Shown one piece after another: positions 55,137-64,000 of a stretch of DNA of 64,000 nt. This DNA is from Methylotenera mobilis 13 (GTDB lineage: Bacteria > Pseudomonadota > Gammaproteobacteria > Burkholderiales > Methylophilaceae): NCBI RefSeq assembly GCF_000384255.1, contig NZ_KB913035.1, positions 2,034,808-2,098,807 on the forward strand, written 5' to 3'. A program made the translations under genes and the position numbers. Positions within the stretch are counted from its first letter, which is position 1. Every line of letters starts with the position of its first letter. The notes beneath the pieces are model-generated. The model was not told where the DNA came from and ran no database searches. It saw nothing but the letters and a program-made list of their open reading frames with translations.

Positions 55137-55476
55137 GATTTTCTAATGCTAGCTTGCACATCGTTGATGCACGATTCCCTGTTTTACAAAATCCTAATAT
55201 TGGCTTTGGCGCTTTTGCATAAGCTTCTCTAAATTTATCCAGCTGGTGAGGTTGAATGTTATTGGGAATCACAGGAATATGCACATAAGTAATTCCATGG
55301 CTAAGTGCAATCGCTTCTAAAGCTTCACTTTTTGGTTGCTCAGCATTGCCCTCAAAATCAGGGCGGTTGTTAATAATTGTTTTAAAACCCAAACTGGCAA
55401 TTTCTGAAATATCATCCACTTCAATTTGGCTGGTATAACTAAAATCATTATTTAATTGATTGATGGTTAACGTCAT
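55129..55476 (-). CDS. TIGR01244/DUF442 sulfurtransferase-like protein
   Basis: A 115-residue phosphatase-fold (beta-lactamase-hydrolase-like N-domain) protein. The active-site loop is GFCKTGNRAS with Cys97. In other bacteria this domain is fused to, or encoded with, a persulfide dioxygenase and acts as a sulfurtransferase. Here it is a separate gene, 3 bp after the regulator and overlapping the exporter start. The dioxygenase is in the divergent arm. Confidence 0.87.
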   Translation of the reverse strand: MTLTINQLNNDFSYTSQIEVDDISEIASLGFKTIINNRPDFEGNAEQPKSEALEAIALSHGITYVHIPVIPNNIQPHQLDKFREAYAKAPKPILGFCKTGNRASTMCKLALENHD

Positions 55477-55479
55477 TTT

Positions 55480-55800
55480 TTAACCTCCTGATTTCATACA
55501 AATTTCTTGGTATAGCACGTTCATAATTGCTAATGCCGATGTGCTGGATATCATGTAATAGATGCACTTGCCTTCTCGGCGTGTGCTGACCAACTTAGCA
55601 TTTCTTAGCACGGTTAATTGTTGTGATAAGGTTGGTTGCTTTATTTCTAAAATTTCCTCTAGCTCACTCACTGACTTCTCACCTTGTGATAACTGACATA
55701 AGAGCATTAGGCGATCACTATTTGCCATCACTTTTAATAAGCTCGTTGCTATTTCTGCAGAGGCTCTTAACTTTTCAAAATTAACTTCTTGTATTTGCAT
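55480..55800 (-). CDS. bigR: ArsR-family sulfide/persulfide-sensing repressor (BigR/SqrR-like)
   Basis: A 106-residue winged-helix repressor. The recognition region is SVSELEEILEIKQPTLSQQLTVLRNAKLV. Cys35 (MLLCQL) and Cys101 (EICMKSGG) are 66 residues apart, the same spacing as the redox pair C42/C108 of Xylella BigR, so disulfide or tetrasulfide formation should release DNA. Cys79 (GKCIYY) is an extra cysteine. It is the first gene of the minus-strand arm and lies beside an AT-rich palindrome that is its likely operator. Confidence 0.87.
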   Translation of the reverse strand: MQIQEVNFEKLRASAEIATSLLKVMANSDRLMLLCQLSQGEKSVSELEEILEIKQPTLSQQLTVLRNAKLVSTRREGKCIYYMISSTSALAIMNVLYQEICMKSGG

Positions 55801-55821
55801 CTCTAATAAACTCTATTTTAA

Positions 55822-55847
55822 AATATTATATTTAATTATATAATATT
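55822..55847. promoter_or_regulatory. AT-rich palindrome, likely BigR operator
   Basis: AATATTATA (55822-55830) and TATAATATT (55839-55847) flank TTTAATTA. It lies between the divergent regulator and persulfide dioxygenase genes and overlaps where their -10 elements should be. Published BigR boxes are AT-rich palindromes of similar form, so repression of both arms is likely. Confidence 0.7.
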
Positions 55848-55884
55848 AAGTTACAATGTATCAATACTTTTTGAAAGGAATATC

Positions 55885-56580
55885 ATGTTTAAACAATTTT
55901 ATGACGATGCCTCATCTACGCTAACCTATCTAGTTGCTGACATTGACAGCAAACAGGCTGTACTAATCGACCCTGTCACTGAGAACATCAATGAGTATCT
56001 TGATGTAATCAATAAGCATCAATTGACATTAGTTTACTCATTAGAAACGCATGTGCATGCTGACCATATCACAGGTGGCGGAAAACTAAAATCGATCACA
56101 ATGGCAAAAACAGCCGTTAGCAAAGACTGCGGTGCAGAAACTGCAGATATTCAGCTAAAAGATAATGATGTAATTACTTTTGGTGATGATCAAATAAAAG
56201 TGATTGCGACACCTGGTCACACTGCTGGCAGCGTGAGTTTTTTATGGAAAGATCGCCTGTTTACGGGGGATAGCTTGATGATTAATGGCTGCGGAAGAAC
56301 CGACTTTCAAAGTGGAGATGCTGGTATCTTATATGACAGCATTACTGCTAGACTTTTTACTTTAGCAGATGAAACATTGGTCTACCCGGGCCATGATTAC
56401 AATGGTAGGCGCGTTAGTTGTATCGCCCAAGAAAAACTCATTAATCCACGTTTAGCCAATCAATCGAGAGAAGCGTTTATTGGGATTATGGAAAACTTAA
56501 ACCTACCTAAACCTAAAATGATTGATGTTGCTGTGCCAGCAAACCGTCAATGTGGCGTACCTGAGCCACAGCAAGGATAA
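55885..56580 (+). CDS. Persulfide dioxygenase-type metallo-beta-lactamase-fold protein
   Basis: A 231-residue protein of the ETHE1-like group. Metal ligands are seen in ETHVHADHITGG, TPGHTAGSVSF, TGDSLMINGCGRTDFQSG and YPGHDYNGR. The GCGRTDFQ and GHDY motifs mark persulfide dioxygenases, which oxidise glutathione persulfide to sulfite. It is the first gene of the plus-strand arm, with AAAGGA just before the ATG. Its product sulfite would be the cargo of the TauE-like exporter. Confidence 0.9.
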   Translation: MFKQFYDDASSTLTYLVADIDSKQAVLIDPVTENINEYLDVINKHQLTLVYSLETHVHADHITGGGKLKSITMAKTAVSKDCGAETADIQLKDNDVITFGDDQIKVIATPGHTAGSVSFLWKDRLFTGDSLMINGCGRTDFQSGDAGILYDSITARLFTLADETLVYPGHDYNGRRVSCIAQEKLINPRLANQSREAFIGIMENLNLPKPKMIDVAVPANRQCGVPEPQQG

Positions 56581-56584
56581 AACC

Positions 56585-57010
56585 ATGGAAAATTTCACCA
56601 CGATACAATCTTTAGTTGGTGGCTTACTGATTGGACTGTCTGCCTCCATCCTAATCCTTTCAAGCGGTAAAATTGCAGGCATCAGCGGTATTGTTGCAGG
56701 TTTAATGCAATTTAAAAACACATCCAAAGAGCATTACATATGGAGAATACTATTTATAACAGGCTTAGTTATCTCAAGCTATCTCTATTCGTTATTGATG
56801 CCTTTACCGGCATCTGAGATTTCTGCCTCTTACTCTACACTAATGATTGCAGGGTTATTAGTAGGCTTTGGTACCAGAATGGGCTCTGGTTGCACTAGTG
56901 GTCACGGGATATGTGGGCTAAGTAGGCTGTCTTTACGCTCACTAATAGCAACCATGAGCTTTATGCTTTCAGGATTTATCGTTACCTATGTATTGGTGCA
57001 TGTAATTTAA
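56585..57010 (+). CDS. YeeE/YedE half-transporter (first subunit)
   Basis: A 141-residue membrane protein with about four hydrophobic segments. The motif GFGTRMGSGCTSGHGICGLSRLSLRS is the thiosulfate/sulfur-transporter signature, with conserved Cys residues. The ATG at 56585 follows the dioxygenase stop by 4 bp; a longer frame from 56522 is antisense-like overlap with the upstream gene and is not used. It pairs with the next gene to make a full transporter. Confidence 0.88.
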   Translation: MENFTTIQSLVGGLLIGLSASILILSSGKIAGISGIVAGLMQFKNTSKEHYIWRILFITGLVISSYLYSLLMPLPASEISASYSTLMIAGLLVGFGTRMGSGCTSGHGICGLSRLSLRSLIATMSFMLSGFIVTYVLVHVI

Positions 57011-57027
57011 AAATAGGAATAATCTAA

Positions 57028-57462
57028 ATGATGAAACATATGATGAAACATATGATGACATTGATTGCAGGCATTATCTTTGGCATTGGCTTAATCCTTT
57101 CAGGGATGACTAATCCATCTAAAGTGATTGGTTTTTTAGACATTACAGGCAATTGGGACCCTAGCCTTGCCTTTGTAATGGTAGGCGCTATATTGGTTGG
57201 ATTTTTTGGCTTTAGAAAAGCTGAAAAAACAAATACAACACTATTTTGTGAGCCTATTCACTTGCCAGGTAAAACGCATATTTCTAAAGAACTAATAATC
57301 GGCAGTTTATTATTTGGCGCAGGCTGGGCGCTTGCAGGGTTTTGTCCGGGCCCGGCAATTGTTGCACTTGGTGCTGGATATCAAGAAGCTATTACTTTTG
57401 TGATTGCGATGTTATTGGGAATGCTAATCCACGATAATTTATACGAAAAACTAAAAAAATAA
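57028..57462 (+). CDS. YeeE/YedE half-transporter (second subunit)
   Basis: A 144-residue membrane protein with four hydrophobic segments. GIGLILSGMTNPSKVIGFLDI and GAGWALAGFCPGPAIVALGAG are the second-half signatures, again with a conserved Cys. Two copies of the 12-bp word ATGATGAAACAT open the gene (MMKHMMKHMM), so several in-frame ATG codons are possible; AGGA nine bases upstream favours the first. It ends the plus-strand sulfur arm. Confidence 0.88.
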   Translation: MMKHMMKHMMTLIAGIIFGIGLILSGMTNPSKVIGFLDITGNWDPSLAFVMVGAILVGFFGFRKAEKTNTTLFCEPIHLPGKTHISKELIIGSLLFGAGWALAGFCPGPAIVALGAGYQEAITFVIAMLLGMLIHDNLYEKLKK

Positions 57463-57501
57463 TTGTGTGTGCTGATGACAGTTGACTACTCTAGGCAGAT
57501 C

Positions 57502-57539
57502 GACAGTTGATGCCTTTATTCATAAAGGCATCAACTGTC
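57502..57539. terminator. 17-bp perfect hairpin between convergent yedE-like gene and parC
   Basis: GACAGTTGATGCCTTTA (57502-57518) pairs with its exact complement (57523-57539) around TTCA. It is placed to end both transcripts, although a T run is missing on either side. Confidence 0.55.
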
Positions 57540-57575
57540 AATAAACACAGCAATCACTAAAACATCAGATTGGCA

Positions 57576-59861
57576 TTAAAACAGACCGGCCTGTTTTTTG
57601 ATGATAGGTTTACTGTCCAATACGGAAAAACCTTTTCTAGCTCGCTTAGATAAATACTTAGACATAACTTCACCATCAATTATCTTAGTTTTGCTTTTCA
57701 CTACAATAGCGACTGACTGCCCATCACTCAACTCAATACGAGATAATGACACCTTGTCTGGTATATCCATGATGCGCACACCCTTACCACCATTTGGATA
57801 TTCATTCACTTCGCTCAAAGGGAAAACCAGCAGCTTGTTCTCTGATGAAGTCACCGCAAGATGCGTACGTTCATCCAGTTTAATCGGTTGCAGAATGGTC
57901 GATTTATCTTCTGGCTTCATAAAAGCCTTACCCGCTTTAGGTCTTGCTACCAAGCCTTTCAACGGTGCAATAAATCCATAGCTATTAGACGTAGCGAATA
58001 AATATCTATCATCATCTTTACCTGAAAGCGCATGGACTAATTTAGCGCCATTCTGCACCTCGATGATTGAGCTGATTGGTATACCATCTCCTTTGCCGCC
58101 AGGTACTGTAGATGCATCAAATGCGTAGCATCGACCACTTGTATCCAGCAGCACAATTGGCAACACCGTGCGCGTTTCTATCACTGCAAACTCGCCATCA
58201 CCAGCTTTCCAAGCGATAGAGTCACGCTCGACACCATGCCCTTGCCTTGCCCGAATCCAACCATTTTTAGAGATTAAAATAGTCACTGGCTCATCCACGA
58301 CAAAAGCTTTTTGTCCACCCTGCGCACGTTCAACTGGCTCAATCAATGTACGTCGATCATCACCATATTTTTCTGCATCTTGCTTAATTTCTTTTGCGGT
58401 CAATCGACGTAATTTGGTATCGCTACCTAAAATCGTTTGTAAACCATCCGCTTCTTCACGCAAGTCTTTTAGTTCTTTTTCAATCTTAAAGCCTTCCAGC
58501 CTAGCCAACTGGCGCAAGCGAATTTCTAAAATATCTTCCGCTTGTATCTCACTTAACTGAAATGCGGCAATCAAATCTGCTTTAGGCTCATCTGAATTAC
58601 GAATGACCTTAATCACTTCATCAATATGCAGAAAGGCGATCATGCGCCCCTCTAAAATATGGATGCGCTTATTAATCTTGTCTAGGTCAAACTGGCAGCG
58701 CCTGCGCACCACGTTAAGACGGAATGCAATCCACTCTTTAAGAATAGCAATCATGCCTTTTTGTGCAGGGCGCCCATCGGTACCAATCATCACCATATTA
58801 ACTGGGCATGACACTTCCATGCTGGTATGCAGCAACAGAAAGGCCATCAACTCGTCACTAGACACCTTGCTGGTCTTAGGCTCGATAATTAGCCGAACAT
58901 CCTTTTTACCTTCACTCTTTACCGTGTCAATCATGCTCAAGGCTGATTGCTTGACCAGCAATTGGTCTTGATCAATCGTCTTTTTATCTTTTTTCGGCTT
59001 TGGGTTGGAGATAGCAAGAATCTCATCCTGTATCGTTTCTACAGAAACGCCGTGCGGAAGCTCATGAATAATAATGCGCCACTGACCTCGTGCCATCGGC
59101 TCGACTATCCAACGCGCACGCAGCCTTAATGAACCACGACCTGTTTCATACGTAGAAAGAATATCCGCCGTTTGCGTAATCAACTGGCCACCACCTGGGA
59201 AATCTGGGCCTGGCACATGCTGCATGAAATCCGCAGTTGTACAGTTCGGATTCTCCATAATATGCAACACAGCGTTTGCAATCTCACGCATATTATGTGG
59301 CACCATTTCAGTCGCCATACCCACGGCAATCCCAGATGCGCCATTTAATAGCATCATCGGTAACCGCGCTGGCAACAGCACTGGCTCTTGAAAAGCACCG
59401 TCGTAGTTATTCTGAAAATCTACCGTGCCTCGATCAATTTCAGACAGCAGTAAATCTGCAATTGGCGATAAGCGCATTTCGGTGTAGCGCATCGCAGCTG
59501 CACCATCACCGTCACGTGAGCCAAAATTACCCTGTCCGTCAATCAATGGGTAGCGTAATGTAAAGTCTTGCGCCAAACGAACAGCGGCTTCATAAGCAGA
59601 GCTATCACCATGTGGATGGTACATACCCAACACATTACCGACTACGCGAGCCGACTTCACGGGCTTGACGCCAGCGACTAGACCCATTTCCTTCATTGCA
59701 TATAAAATGCGGCGTTGCACTGGTTTCTGGCCATCCTCTACAGAAGGTAATGCACGGCCTTTCACCACCGAGACGGCATAAGCTAAATAAGCTTCCTCTG
59801 CATACTCGCCAATGGGGACTGCATTTTCTTCGTTATTATTTTCTAACATACCTGTATCCAT
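57576..59861 (-). CDS. parC: DNA topoisomerase IV subunit A ParC
   Basis: A 761-residue type IIA topoisomerase subunit. The N-terminal region has [29 protein letters not shown], the quinolone-region [22 protein letters not shown] and catalytic Tyr in [12 protein letters not shown]. The C-terminal beta-pinwheel is short, without the GyrA box, which supports ParC over GyrA. The ATG shares a base with the parE stop (TAATG), giving tight coupling. An ATG at 59849 is an alternative start. Confidence 0.95.
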   Translation of the reverse strand: MDTGMLENNNEENAVPIGEYAEEAYLAYAVSVVKGRALPSVEDGQKPVQRRILYAMKEMGLVAGVKPVKSARVVGNVLGMYHPHGDSSAYEAAVRLAQDFTLRYPLIDGQGNFGSRDGDGAAAMRYTEMRLSPIADLLLSEIDRGTVDFQNNYDGAFQEPVLLPARLPMMLLNGASGIAVGMATEMVPHNMREIANAVLHIMENPNCTTADFMQHVPGPDFPGGGQLITQTADILSTYETGRGSLRLRARWIVEPMARGQWRIIIHELPHGVSVETIQDEILAISNPKPKKDKKTIDQDQLLVKQSALSMIDTVKSEGKKDVRLIIEPKTSKVSSDELMAFLLLHTSMEVSCPVNMVMIGTDGRPAQKGMIAILKEWIAFRLNVVRRRCQFDLDKINKRIHILEGRMIAFLHIDEVIKVIRNSDEPKADLIAAFQLSEIQAEDILEIRLRQLARLEGFKIEKELKDLREEADGLQTILGSDTKLRRLTAKEIKQDAEKYGDDRRTLIEPVERAQGGQKAFVVDEPVTILISKNGWIRARQGHGVERDSIAWKAGDGEFAVIETRTVLPIVLLDTSGRCYAFDASTVPGGKGDGIPISSIIEVQNGAKLVHALSGKDDDRYLFATSNSYGFIAPLKGLVARPKAGKAFMKPEDKSTILQPIKLDERTHLAVTSSENKLLVFPLSEVNEYPNGGKGVRIMDIPDKVSLSRIELSDGQSVAIVVKSKTKIIDGEVMSKYLSKRARKGFSVLDSKPIIKKQAGLF

Positions 59862-61846
59862 TAAACATCCGCCTCCACATCATTACCGCGACGCTCCATC
59901 CATTCTTTCCTTGCAGCTGATTCATTCTTTGCCATCAGCATATCGAACATCTTCAGTGCGCCACTAACCTCGCCTTCTGGCAATCGCACCTGTATCAAAC
60001 GTCTTGTATCAGGACAAAGTGTGGTTTCCCATAGTTGCTCAGGGTTCATTTCACCTAAACCTTTAAAACGTTGAATGCTCAGTCTTTCCTCAGAAATACC
60101 TTCACGTTTAAGCTTTTCTATCATCGACATTTTTTCAGCATCATCTGACACATAGATTTTACGTAAAGGCTTATTTTTGCCATGTGCTGGTACGTCAATA
60201 CGATACAACGGTGGTTGCGAGATATACACATGCCCACGCTCAATCAACTTAGGCGCGTGTCTTAGCAGCATCGTGAGTAGCAACACCTGAATGTGCGAAC
60301 CATCGACATCGGCATCAGACAATATGCACAATTTACCGTAGCGCAATCCAGAGAAGTCAGGGTTATCTTTTAGCGTATGCGGCTCAATACCAAGCGCGAC
60401 AAAAATGTCATGCACCTCAGAGTTAGCAAAGATGCGCCCAGCATCCACTTCCCATGTATTTAACACCTTACCGCGCAATGGCAATAAAGATTGAAACTCA
60501 TTGTTTCTGCCCATCTTTGCGCTGCCGCCAGCTGAGTCACCCTCAACCAAAAACAACTCAGCTTCCATCGTGCCAGCCGCCTCACAGTCAGTGAGCTTTG
60601 CTGGCATCAGGTTGATACCGGTGGTTTTACGCTTCTCAATTTTCTGTGTGGATTTATTACGGGCAGCTGCCGTACGATTCACTAAGTCAGAAATACGTTT
60701 GGCATGATCTACATTCTGTGTCAGCCAATTTTCCATCATCGGCTTAATCGCAGAAGCCACCATTTTCATGGCGTCTCGATTCGTCAGCTTTTCTTTAGTC
60801 TGCCCCTGAAATTGAGGATCTAACACTTTAGCTGCCAATACATAATAAACGTTATTCCAAACGTCTTCCGATGAGATCTTTACGCCACGCTGCATCATGC
60901 TGTGATGCTCCATGAACGATTTAACCGCCTCAAACACCCCGTTACGCATACCAGCCTCGTGCGTACCGCCAGAGAGCGTAGGAATCAGGTTCACATAAGA
61001 CTCACCACGACCGCCCCCAGCACCGAAAGATAATGCCCATATCGCACCCTCACCTTTCGAGATGCCGTCTGTGTTGTCCTGATGATAGAACTCACCTGAG
61101 ATAATGGGGATAGGCACTTCATCATCCACCACTTCACGCTCACCGATCAGCTCATCCAAATATTGTGGCAAGCCATCCGCATAAGTCCATGAGCGCTCTT
61201 CAAAGCCATCAGCGCCCTCAATCGAAAGTGTCACGCTAACACCGCGTAACAATACAGCTTTTGATTTAATCAGGTGCTCTAACTGTTGAATAGAAACTTT
61301 AGGCGAATCAAAGTATTTAGGGTCTGGCCAACACTTTACCGTGGTGCCTGTGTCTCGCTTGAGACACTTGCCAACCTCTTTTAAAGGCTCTATGCAATTG
61401 CCATTTTCAAAGATAAGGCCATGAATTTTGCCATCACGCTTAACTTTTACCTCTAATCGTGTAGACAACGCATTGGTGACAGAAACACCTACGCCATGTA
61501 GTCCACCCGAAAAACGATACGAACTATTTTCATCTTCTTTATCAAACTTACCGCCTGCGTGCAGCTGCACAAACACAAGCTCAACCGCTGGCTGAGTTTC
61601 ACCTTTAGGAATCTCGACAGGAATACCGCGACCATTATCAGATACTTCAACCGCACCATCCTTAAAAATGGTGACATGAATACTAGCAGCATGGCCACCC
61701 AACGCTTCATCAGCCGCGTTATCAATCACTTCTTGAACAATATGTGTAGGTGAGTCAGTTCGGGTGTACATACCAGGTCTGGCACGCACGGGCTCTAATC
61801 CTCTCAGTACCTTTACCGAATCTGCGTCGTATTCTTTTTCTGCCAT
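59861..61846 (-). CDS. parE: DNA topoisomerase IV subunit B ParE
   Basis: A 661-residue ATPase subunit. The GHKL motifs are [27 protein letters not shown] and [18 protein letters not shown]. The TOPRIM domain has [18 protein letters not shown] and [15 protein letters not shown]. The C-terminus has [18 protein letters not shown]. The length is that of ParE rather than the about 800 residues of GyrB. It leads the parE-parC operon; one copy of a 60-bp repeat lies about 190 bp before its start. Confidence 0.95.
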   Translation of the reverse strand: MAEKEYDADSVKVLRGLEPVRARPGMYTRTDSPTHIVQEVIDNAADEALGGHAASIHVTIFKDGAVEVSDNGRGIPVEIPKGETQPAVELVFVQLHAGGKFDKEDENSSYRFSGGLHGVGVSVTNALSTRLEVKVKRDGKIHGLIFENGNCIEPLKEVGKCLKRDTGTTVKCWPDPKYFDSPKVSIQQLEHLIKSKAVLLRGVSVTLSIEGADGFEERSWTYADGLPQYLDELIGEREVVDDEVPIPIISGEFYHQDNTDGISKGEGAIWALSFGAGGGRGESYVNLIPTLSGGTHEAGMRNGVFEAVKSFMEHHSMMQRGVKISSEDVWNNVYYVLAAKVLDPQFQGQTKEKLTNRDAMKMVASAIKPMMENWLTQNVDHAKRISDLVNRTAAARNKSTQKIEKRKTTGINLMPAKLTDCEAAGTMEAELFLVEGDSAGGSAKMGRNNEFQSLLPLRGKVLNTWEVDAGRIFANSEVHDIFVALGIEPHTLKDNPDFSGLRYGKLCILSDADVDGSHIQVLLLTMLLRHAPKLIERGHVYISQPPLYRIDVPAHGKNKPLRKIYVSDDAEKMSMIEKLKREGISEERLSIQRFKGLGEMNPEQLWETTLCPDTRRLIQVRLPEGEVSGALKMFDMLMAKNESAARKEWMERRGNDVEADV

Positions 61847-62035
61847 CGATCTAACCTTTTGTATTGATATTTCAAGTGTAATTTATCTGACGTTATTTTA
61901 TAAAACTAATTAACTTTTTTACGTGAGATTCTATTAAAAATTAACGACACCAGTAAATATTCATTCATGTTCAATTCAATCATCATTATTTTTATGCACG
62001 TATATGCCTAAATGGCTTGCCACTATCTAGCTTCG

Positions 62036-62095
62036 CTCCACAATTTCTGTGGATAACATTGTGGGGTGCATGGGGATACACGCGCTAAGTAACTG
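62036..62095. repeat. 60-bp direct repeat with DnaA-box core, copy A
   Basis: The first 30 bases (beginning CTCCACAATTTCTGTGGATA) are identical to copy B at 63259-63318, and 52 of 60 positions match overall. It holds TGTGGATAA, the inverse of a consensus DnaA box, inside a CCACAAT/ATTGTGG inverted repeat. The same strand orientation is kept. It sits in the otherwise featureless gap between the DUF815 gene and parE (61847-62208). Confidence 0.75.
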
Positions 62096-62208
62096 GTGTA
62101 TATGGAAAACGCTAAAAAGAAGCATTTTTAAACAAAGTAACATTACTTAATCTTGTTTTAAATACAGCTTATTCATGAGATTACCCATCTATAGCCATGA
62201 ACAATGCA

Positions 62209-63135
62209 CTAAAGTAGTTTTTCATTTTTCAACAAAGTGCGCCCTGCATAATCACGTGCAAACTGTGAAGCAATACGGCCAGATCTAGACCCGTGCTCAG
62301 TTGCCCAATGTAGTGCCTCATCCCGTACGCTGTCATTCATAGCGAAACCAAAGCTTTTCACCCATTGGCTCACCGCTGTTAAATATTCATCTTGGCTAAA
62401 ACTGTAAAAATGCAAACGCAGGCCGAAACGGTCAGACAGTGAAATTTTCTCCTCCAAACTATCGCTTGGATGTATCTCACCTTGGTGATCTTTACGATGC
62501 TCTAAATTATCTACCATTTTTTCAGTCACTAGATGCCTACGATTCGAGGTCGCATAAATCAACACATTGGCAGCCGCACCTACAACAGAACCATCAAGCA
62601 CAGTTTTTAAAGCTTTGTAGTGATGCTCGCCATCTTCAAAAGACAAATCATCGCAAAATACAATAAAACGTTCTGGGCGCTGACAAACCAGCTCGATGAT
62701 AAGAGGTAAATCATCCAAATGCTGTTTTTCAACCTCTATTAAGCGTAGCCCTTGCTGATGAAACTCATGTAAACAGGCTCGCACTAAAGATGACTTGCCC
62801 GTACCTCTCGCTCCCGTCATTAAGGCATTATTCGCTGGGTAACCGTGCAAAAATTGCAATGTGTTCTGATAAAGTCGCTCTATTTGCAGCTCAATATTGC
62901 ATAACTGGTCAAACGCAATGAGTTGCGGCGCAGTGACTGGTATTAAATGCGGCGCATGATGAATGCCATGGCTACGTTGCCAGCGGTAAGCAAATGCCTG
63001 AGAAAAATCGGTTGTTTGCTGATGTTGTGCTGATGGTGAGGCCTCAAGTGCTGAAGCAATACGATCTAACGAGTCAAACAAGCGTTCAATCTGCTCTGGG
63101 GGTAATAGTGGGTTTGTCATGATATTCGTGCGCAT
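62209..63135 (-). CDS. DUF815-family AAA+ ATPase
   Basis: A 308-residue protein. After about 85 leading residues comes the P-loop ALMTGARGTGKSSLVRACL. A Walker B-like FIVFCDDLSFE, sensor-1-like IYATSNRRHLV and a C-terminal ATPase lid (SGRIASQFARDY) follow. DUF815 proteins are widespread, and their physiological role is not established as far as I know. Two starts are possible, ATG at 63135 and at 63120 (TNPLLPPEQIERL); neither has a ribosome site. It is bracketed by two copies of a 60-bp repeat. Confidence 0.85.
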   Translation of the reverse strand: MRTNIMTNPLLPPEQIERLFDSLDRIASALEASPSAQHQQTTDFSQAFAYRWQRSHGIHHAPHLIPVTAPQLIAFDQLCNIELQIERLYQNTLQFLHGYPANNALMTGARGTGKSSLVRACLHEFHQQGLRLIEVEKQHLDDLPLIIELVCQRPERFIVFCDDLSFEDGEHHYKALKTVLDGSVVGAAANVLIYATSNRRHLVTEKMVDNLEHRKDHQGEIHPSDSLEEKISLSDRFGLRLHFYSFSQDEYLTAVSQWVKSFGFAMNDSVRDEALHWATEHGSRSGRIASQFARDYAGRTLLKNEKLL

Positions 63136-63258
63136 TAAATAGATAACATATTTATTATATGTTTATATCAAGCTATCCAATGCGTTGATTTAATCAACTG
63201 TGTGACAAATCAGCAGTATGTTTGCATCTACCCTGCCGATATCTATCAGCTAACAACA

Positions 63259-63318
63259 CTCCACAATTTCTGTGGATAACATTGTGGGAGGCATGGGGAT
63301 ATAACTGCTAAGTCGCTG
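63259..63318. repeat. 60-bp direct repeat with DnaA-box core, copy B
   Basis: The second copy of the element at 62036-62095, about 125 bp before the DUF815 gene start. The differences fall in the central and distal parts (GTG versus AGG after base 30, and a variable CACGC/TAACT-like stretch), while GCATGGGGATA and GCTAAGT are kept. The rest of the 528-bp gap to the next gene (63136-63663) is AT-rich with no recognised gene. Confidence 0.75.
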
Positions 63319-63663
63319 CAACACTTGGATATCTAGGAATAGAAACAATTTTAAGCAACTCTTATCATCACCTTAATATTCAATCAACCCACTCACATTC
63401 AAGCAAAGAGCTTCTTGCTATCCAACATGAACGTACATGTGCTTATGCGCACATTTATATTCCATTAAGTTATAAAAATATAAATATAGATTATTTTTAA
63501 TTGTTATAAGAAAACGCTACAGTATTTCCATCGTGATTATTCTTAGTAAAGTTAATCATCGAAGGCATGCGAAAAATAAAAGCATTGACACATCATTCAA
63601 ACTAGCAATATAGAGCCGTACCAGACAAAATTTAGTGCGGCTATCAAACAGGAGACTCTCATC

Positions 63664-64000
63664 ATGAGTTCAGTATTAATTGTAGGTGGCGACCAAGTCG
63701 AGGGTATTAAAGAGGTGCTTGGCAACTATGGAGTAAGCAACATTCACCATTGGTCAGGTAGAAACGGTGGTGATGCAAATAAAATGATTCCACAAGGCAC
63801 CAAAGTGATTGTATTGGTGACAAAGTGGGTGAATCATTCCATCACTTATAAAGTGAAGAAACACGCCACAAAGCGTGGTATTAAAGTACTATATACCCCA
63901 AATGGATCTAGAGAAAGAATGTTTGATATTATCAAGAAAGATGAATTAAAGCCAACTATTGCGTCTGCATTTAAAGAAAAGAGATGGTGGCAGTTTAATT
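63664..64000 (+). CDS. DUF2325-domain protein (3'-truncated by window edge)
   Basis: The frame starts at ATG 63664, nine bases after GGAG, and stays open to the last base (112 codons). It begins SSVLIVGGDQVEGIKEVL and continues with IHHWSGRNGGDANKMIP and VIVLVTKWVNHSITYKVKKHA. This matches DUF2325, a small domain thought to bind a ligand or metal in bacterial proteins of unknown role. The KxxP and HHxxGR motifs are present. Confidence 0.8.
   Translation, partial: MSSVLIVGGDQVEGIKEVLGNYGVSNIHHWSGRNGGDANKMIPQGTKVIVLVTKWVNHSITYKVKKHATKRGIKVLYTPNGSRERMFDIIKKDELKPTIASAFKEKRWWQFN

Noticed and set aside
57576-61846. gyrA/gyrB instead of parC/parE
   Set aside because: The B subunit is about 660 residues and the A subunit about 760 without a GyrA box, which fits topoisomerase IV.
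62036-63318. CRISPR array or transposon ends around the DUF815 gene
   Set aside because: There are only two repeat copies 1.2 kb apart in direct orientation, no spacers, no transposase and no target duplications.

Overview
The window reads as chromosome from a low-GC (roughly 40% by eye) betaproteobacterium. Gene content and order (tsaE-amiC next to mutL and miaA, an rluC-HAD-Rieske-sppA operon, adjacent parE-parC, a BigR-type sulfide cluster, and many PAS/GGDEF/EAL and chemotaxis proteins) fit the Methylophilaceae, and Methylotenera in particular. That placement is inference from gene content, since no rRNA or methylotrophy marker lies in the window. No tRNA, rRNA, insertion sequence, prophage or CRISPR array was seen.

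Layout. 1-6.2 kb: the end of pilU, a soluble tandem-Cache/CheW protein, a PAS-PAS-GGDEF-EAL protein and a 37-residue lipoprotein. 6.3-11 kb: EamA transporter, dapC, two membrane proteins of unknown role, miaA. 11-22.6 kb: a DUF6394 membrane protein paired with an RCK potassium channel, mutL, a truncated PilJ-type receptor, a SUV3-like RNA helicase convergent with a beta-CASP nuclease, amiC-tsaE, and queG, whose start codon overlaps that of tsaE. 22.6-25.1 kb: a second PAS-GGDEF-EAL protein. 25.2-34.9 kb: a glycogen block (ROK kinase, malQ, GH57, glgC on the minus strand; glgB and pgi on the plus strand) without glgA. 35-39 kb: ppk2, sppA, Rieske protein, HAD phosphatase, rluC. 39-42.6 kb: rne behind a long structured leader.

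42.9-54.3 kb is a large signalling island. On the minus strand lie cheW, a four-PAS methyl-accepting receptor with a C-terminal GWEEF tail, a CheY-like receiver, two small proteins that look like CheA P1 (Hpt) domains without the phosphorylatable histidine, a 70-residue protein, cheY and cheZ. No cheA, cheR or cheB is present. Next to them are an HTH-receiver regulator with its own histidine kinase, a degenerate-EAL/HDOD protein, another receiver, and a pseudo-receiver in which the phosphoacceptor Asp is Asn. This is the most unusual part of the window.

54.3-57.5 kb is a divergent sulfide-detoxification cluster around an ArsR/BigR regulator with an AT-rich palindromic operator: TauE exporter and sulfurtransferase on one side, persulfide dioxygenase and two YeeE/YedE half-transporters on the other. 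57.6-64 kb holds parC and parE, a DUF815 ATPase bracketed by two copies of a 60-bp repeat containing a DnaA-box-like sequence, and the start of a DUF2325 gene cut by the window edge.
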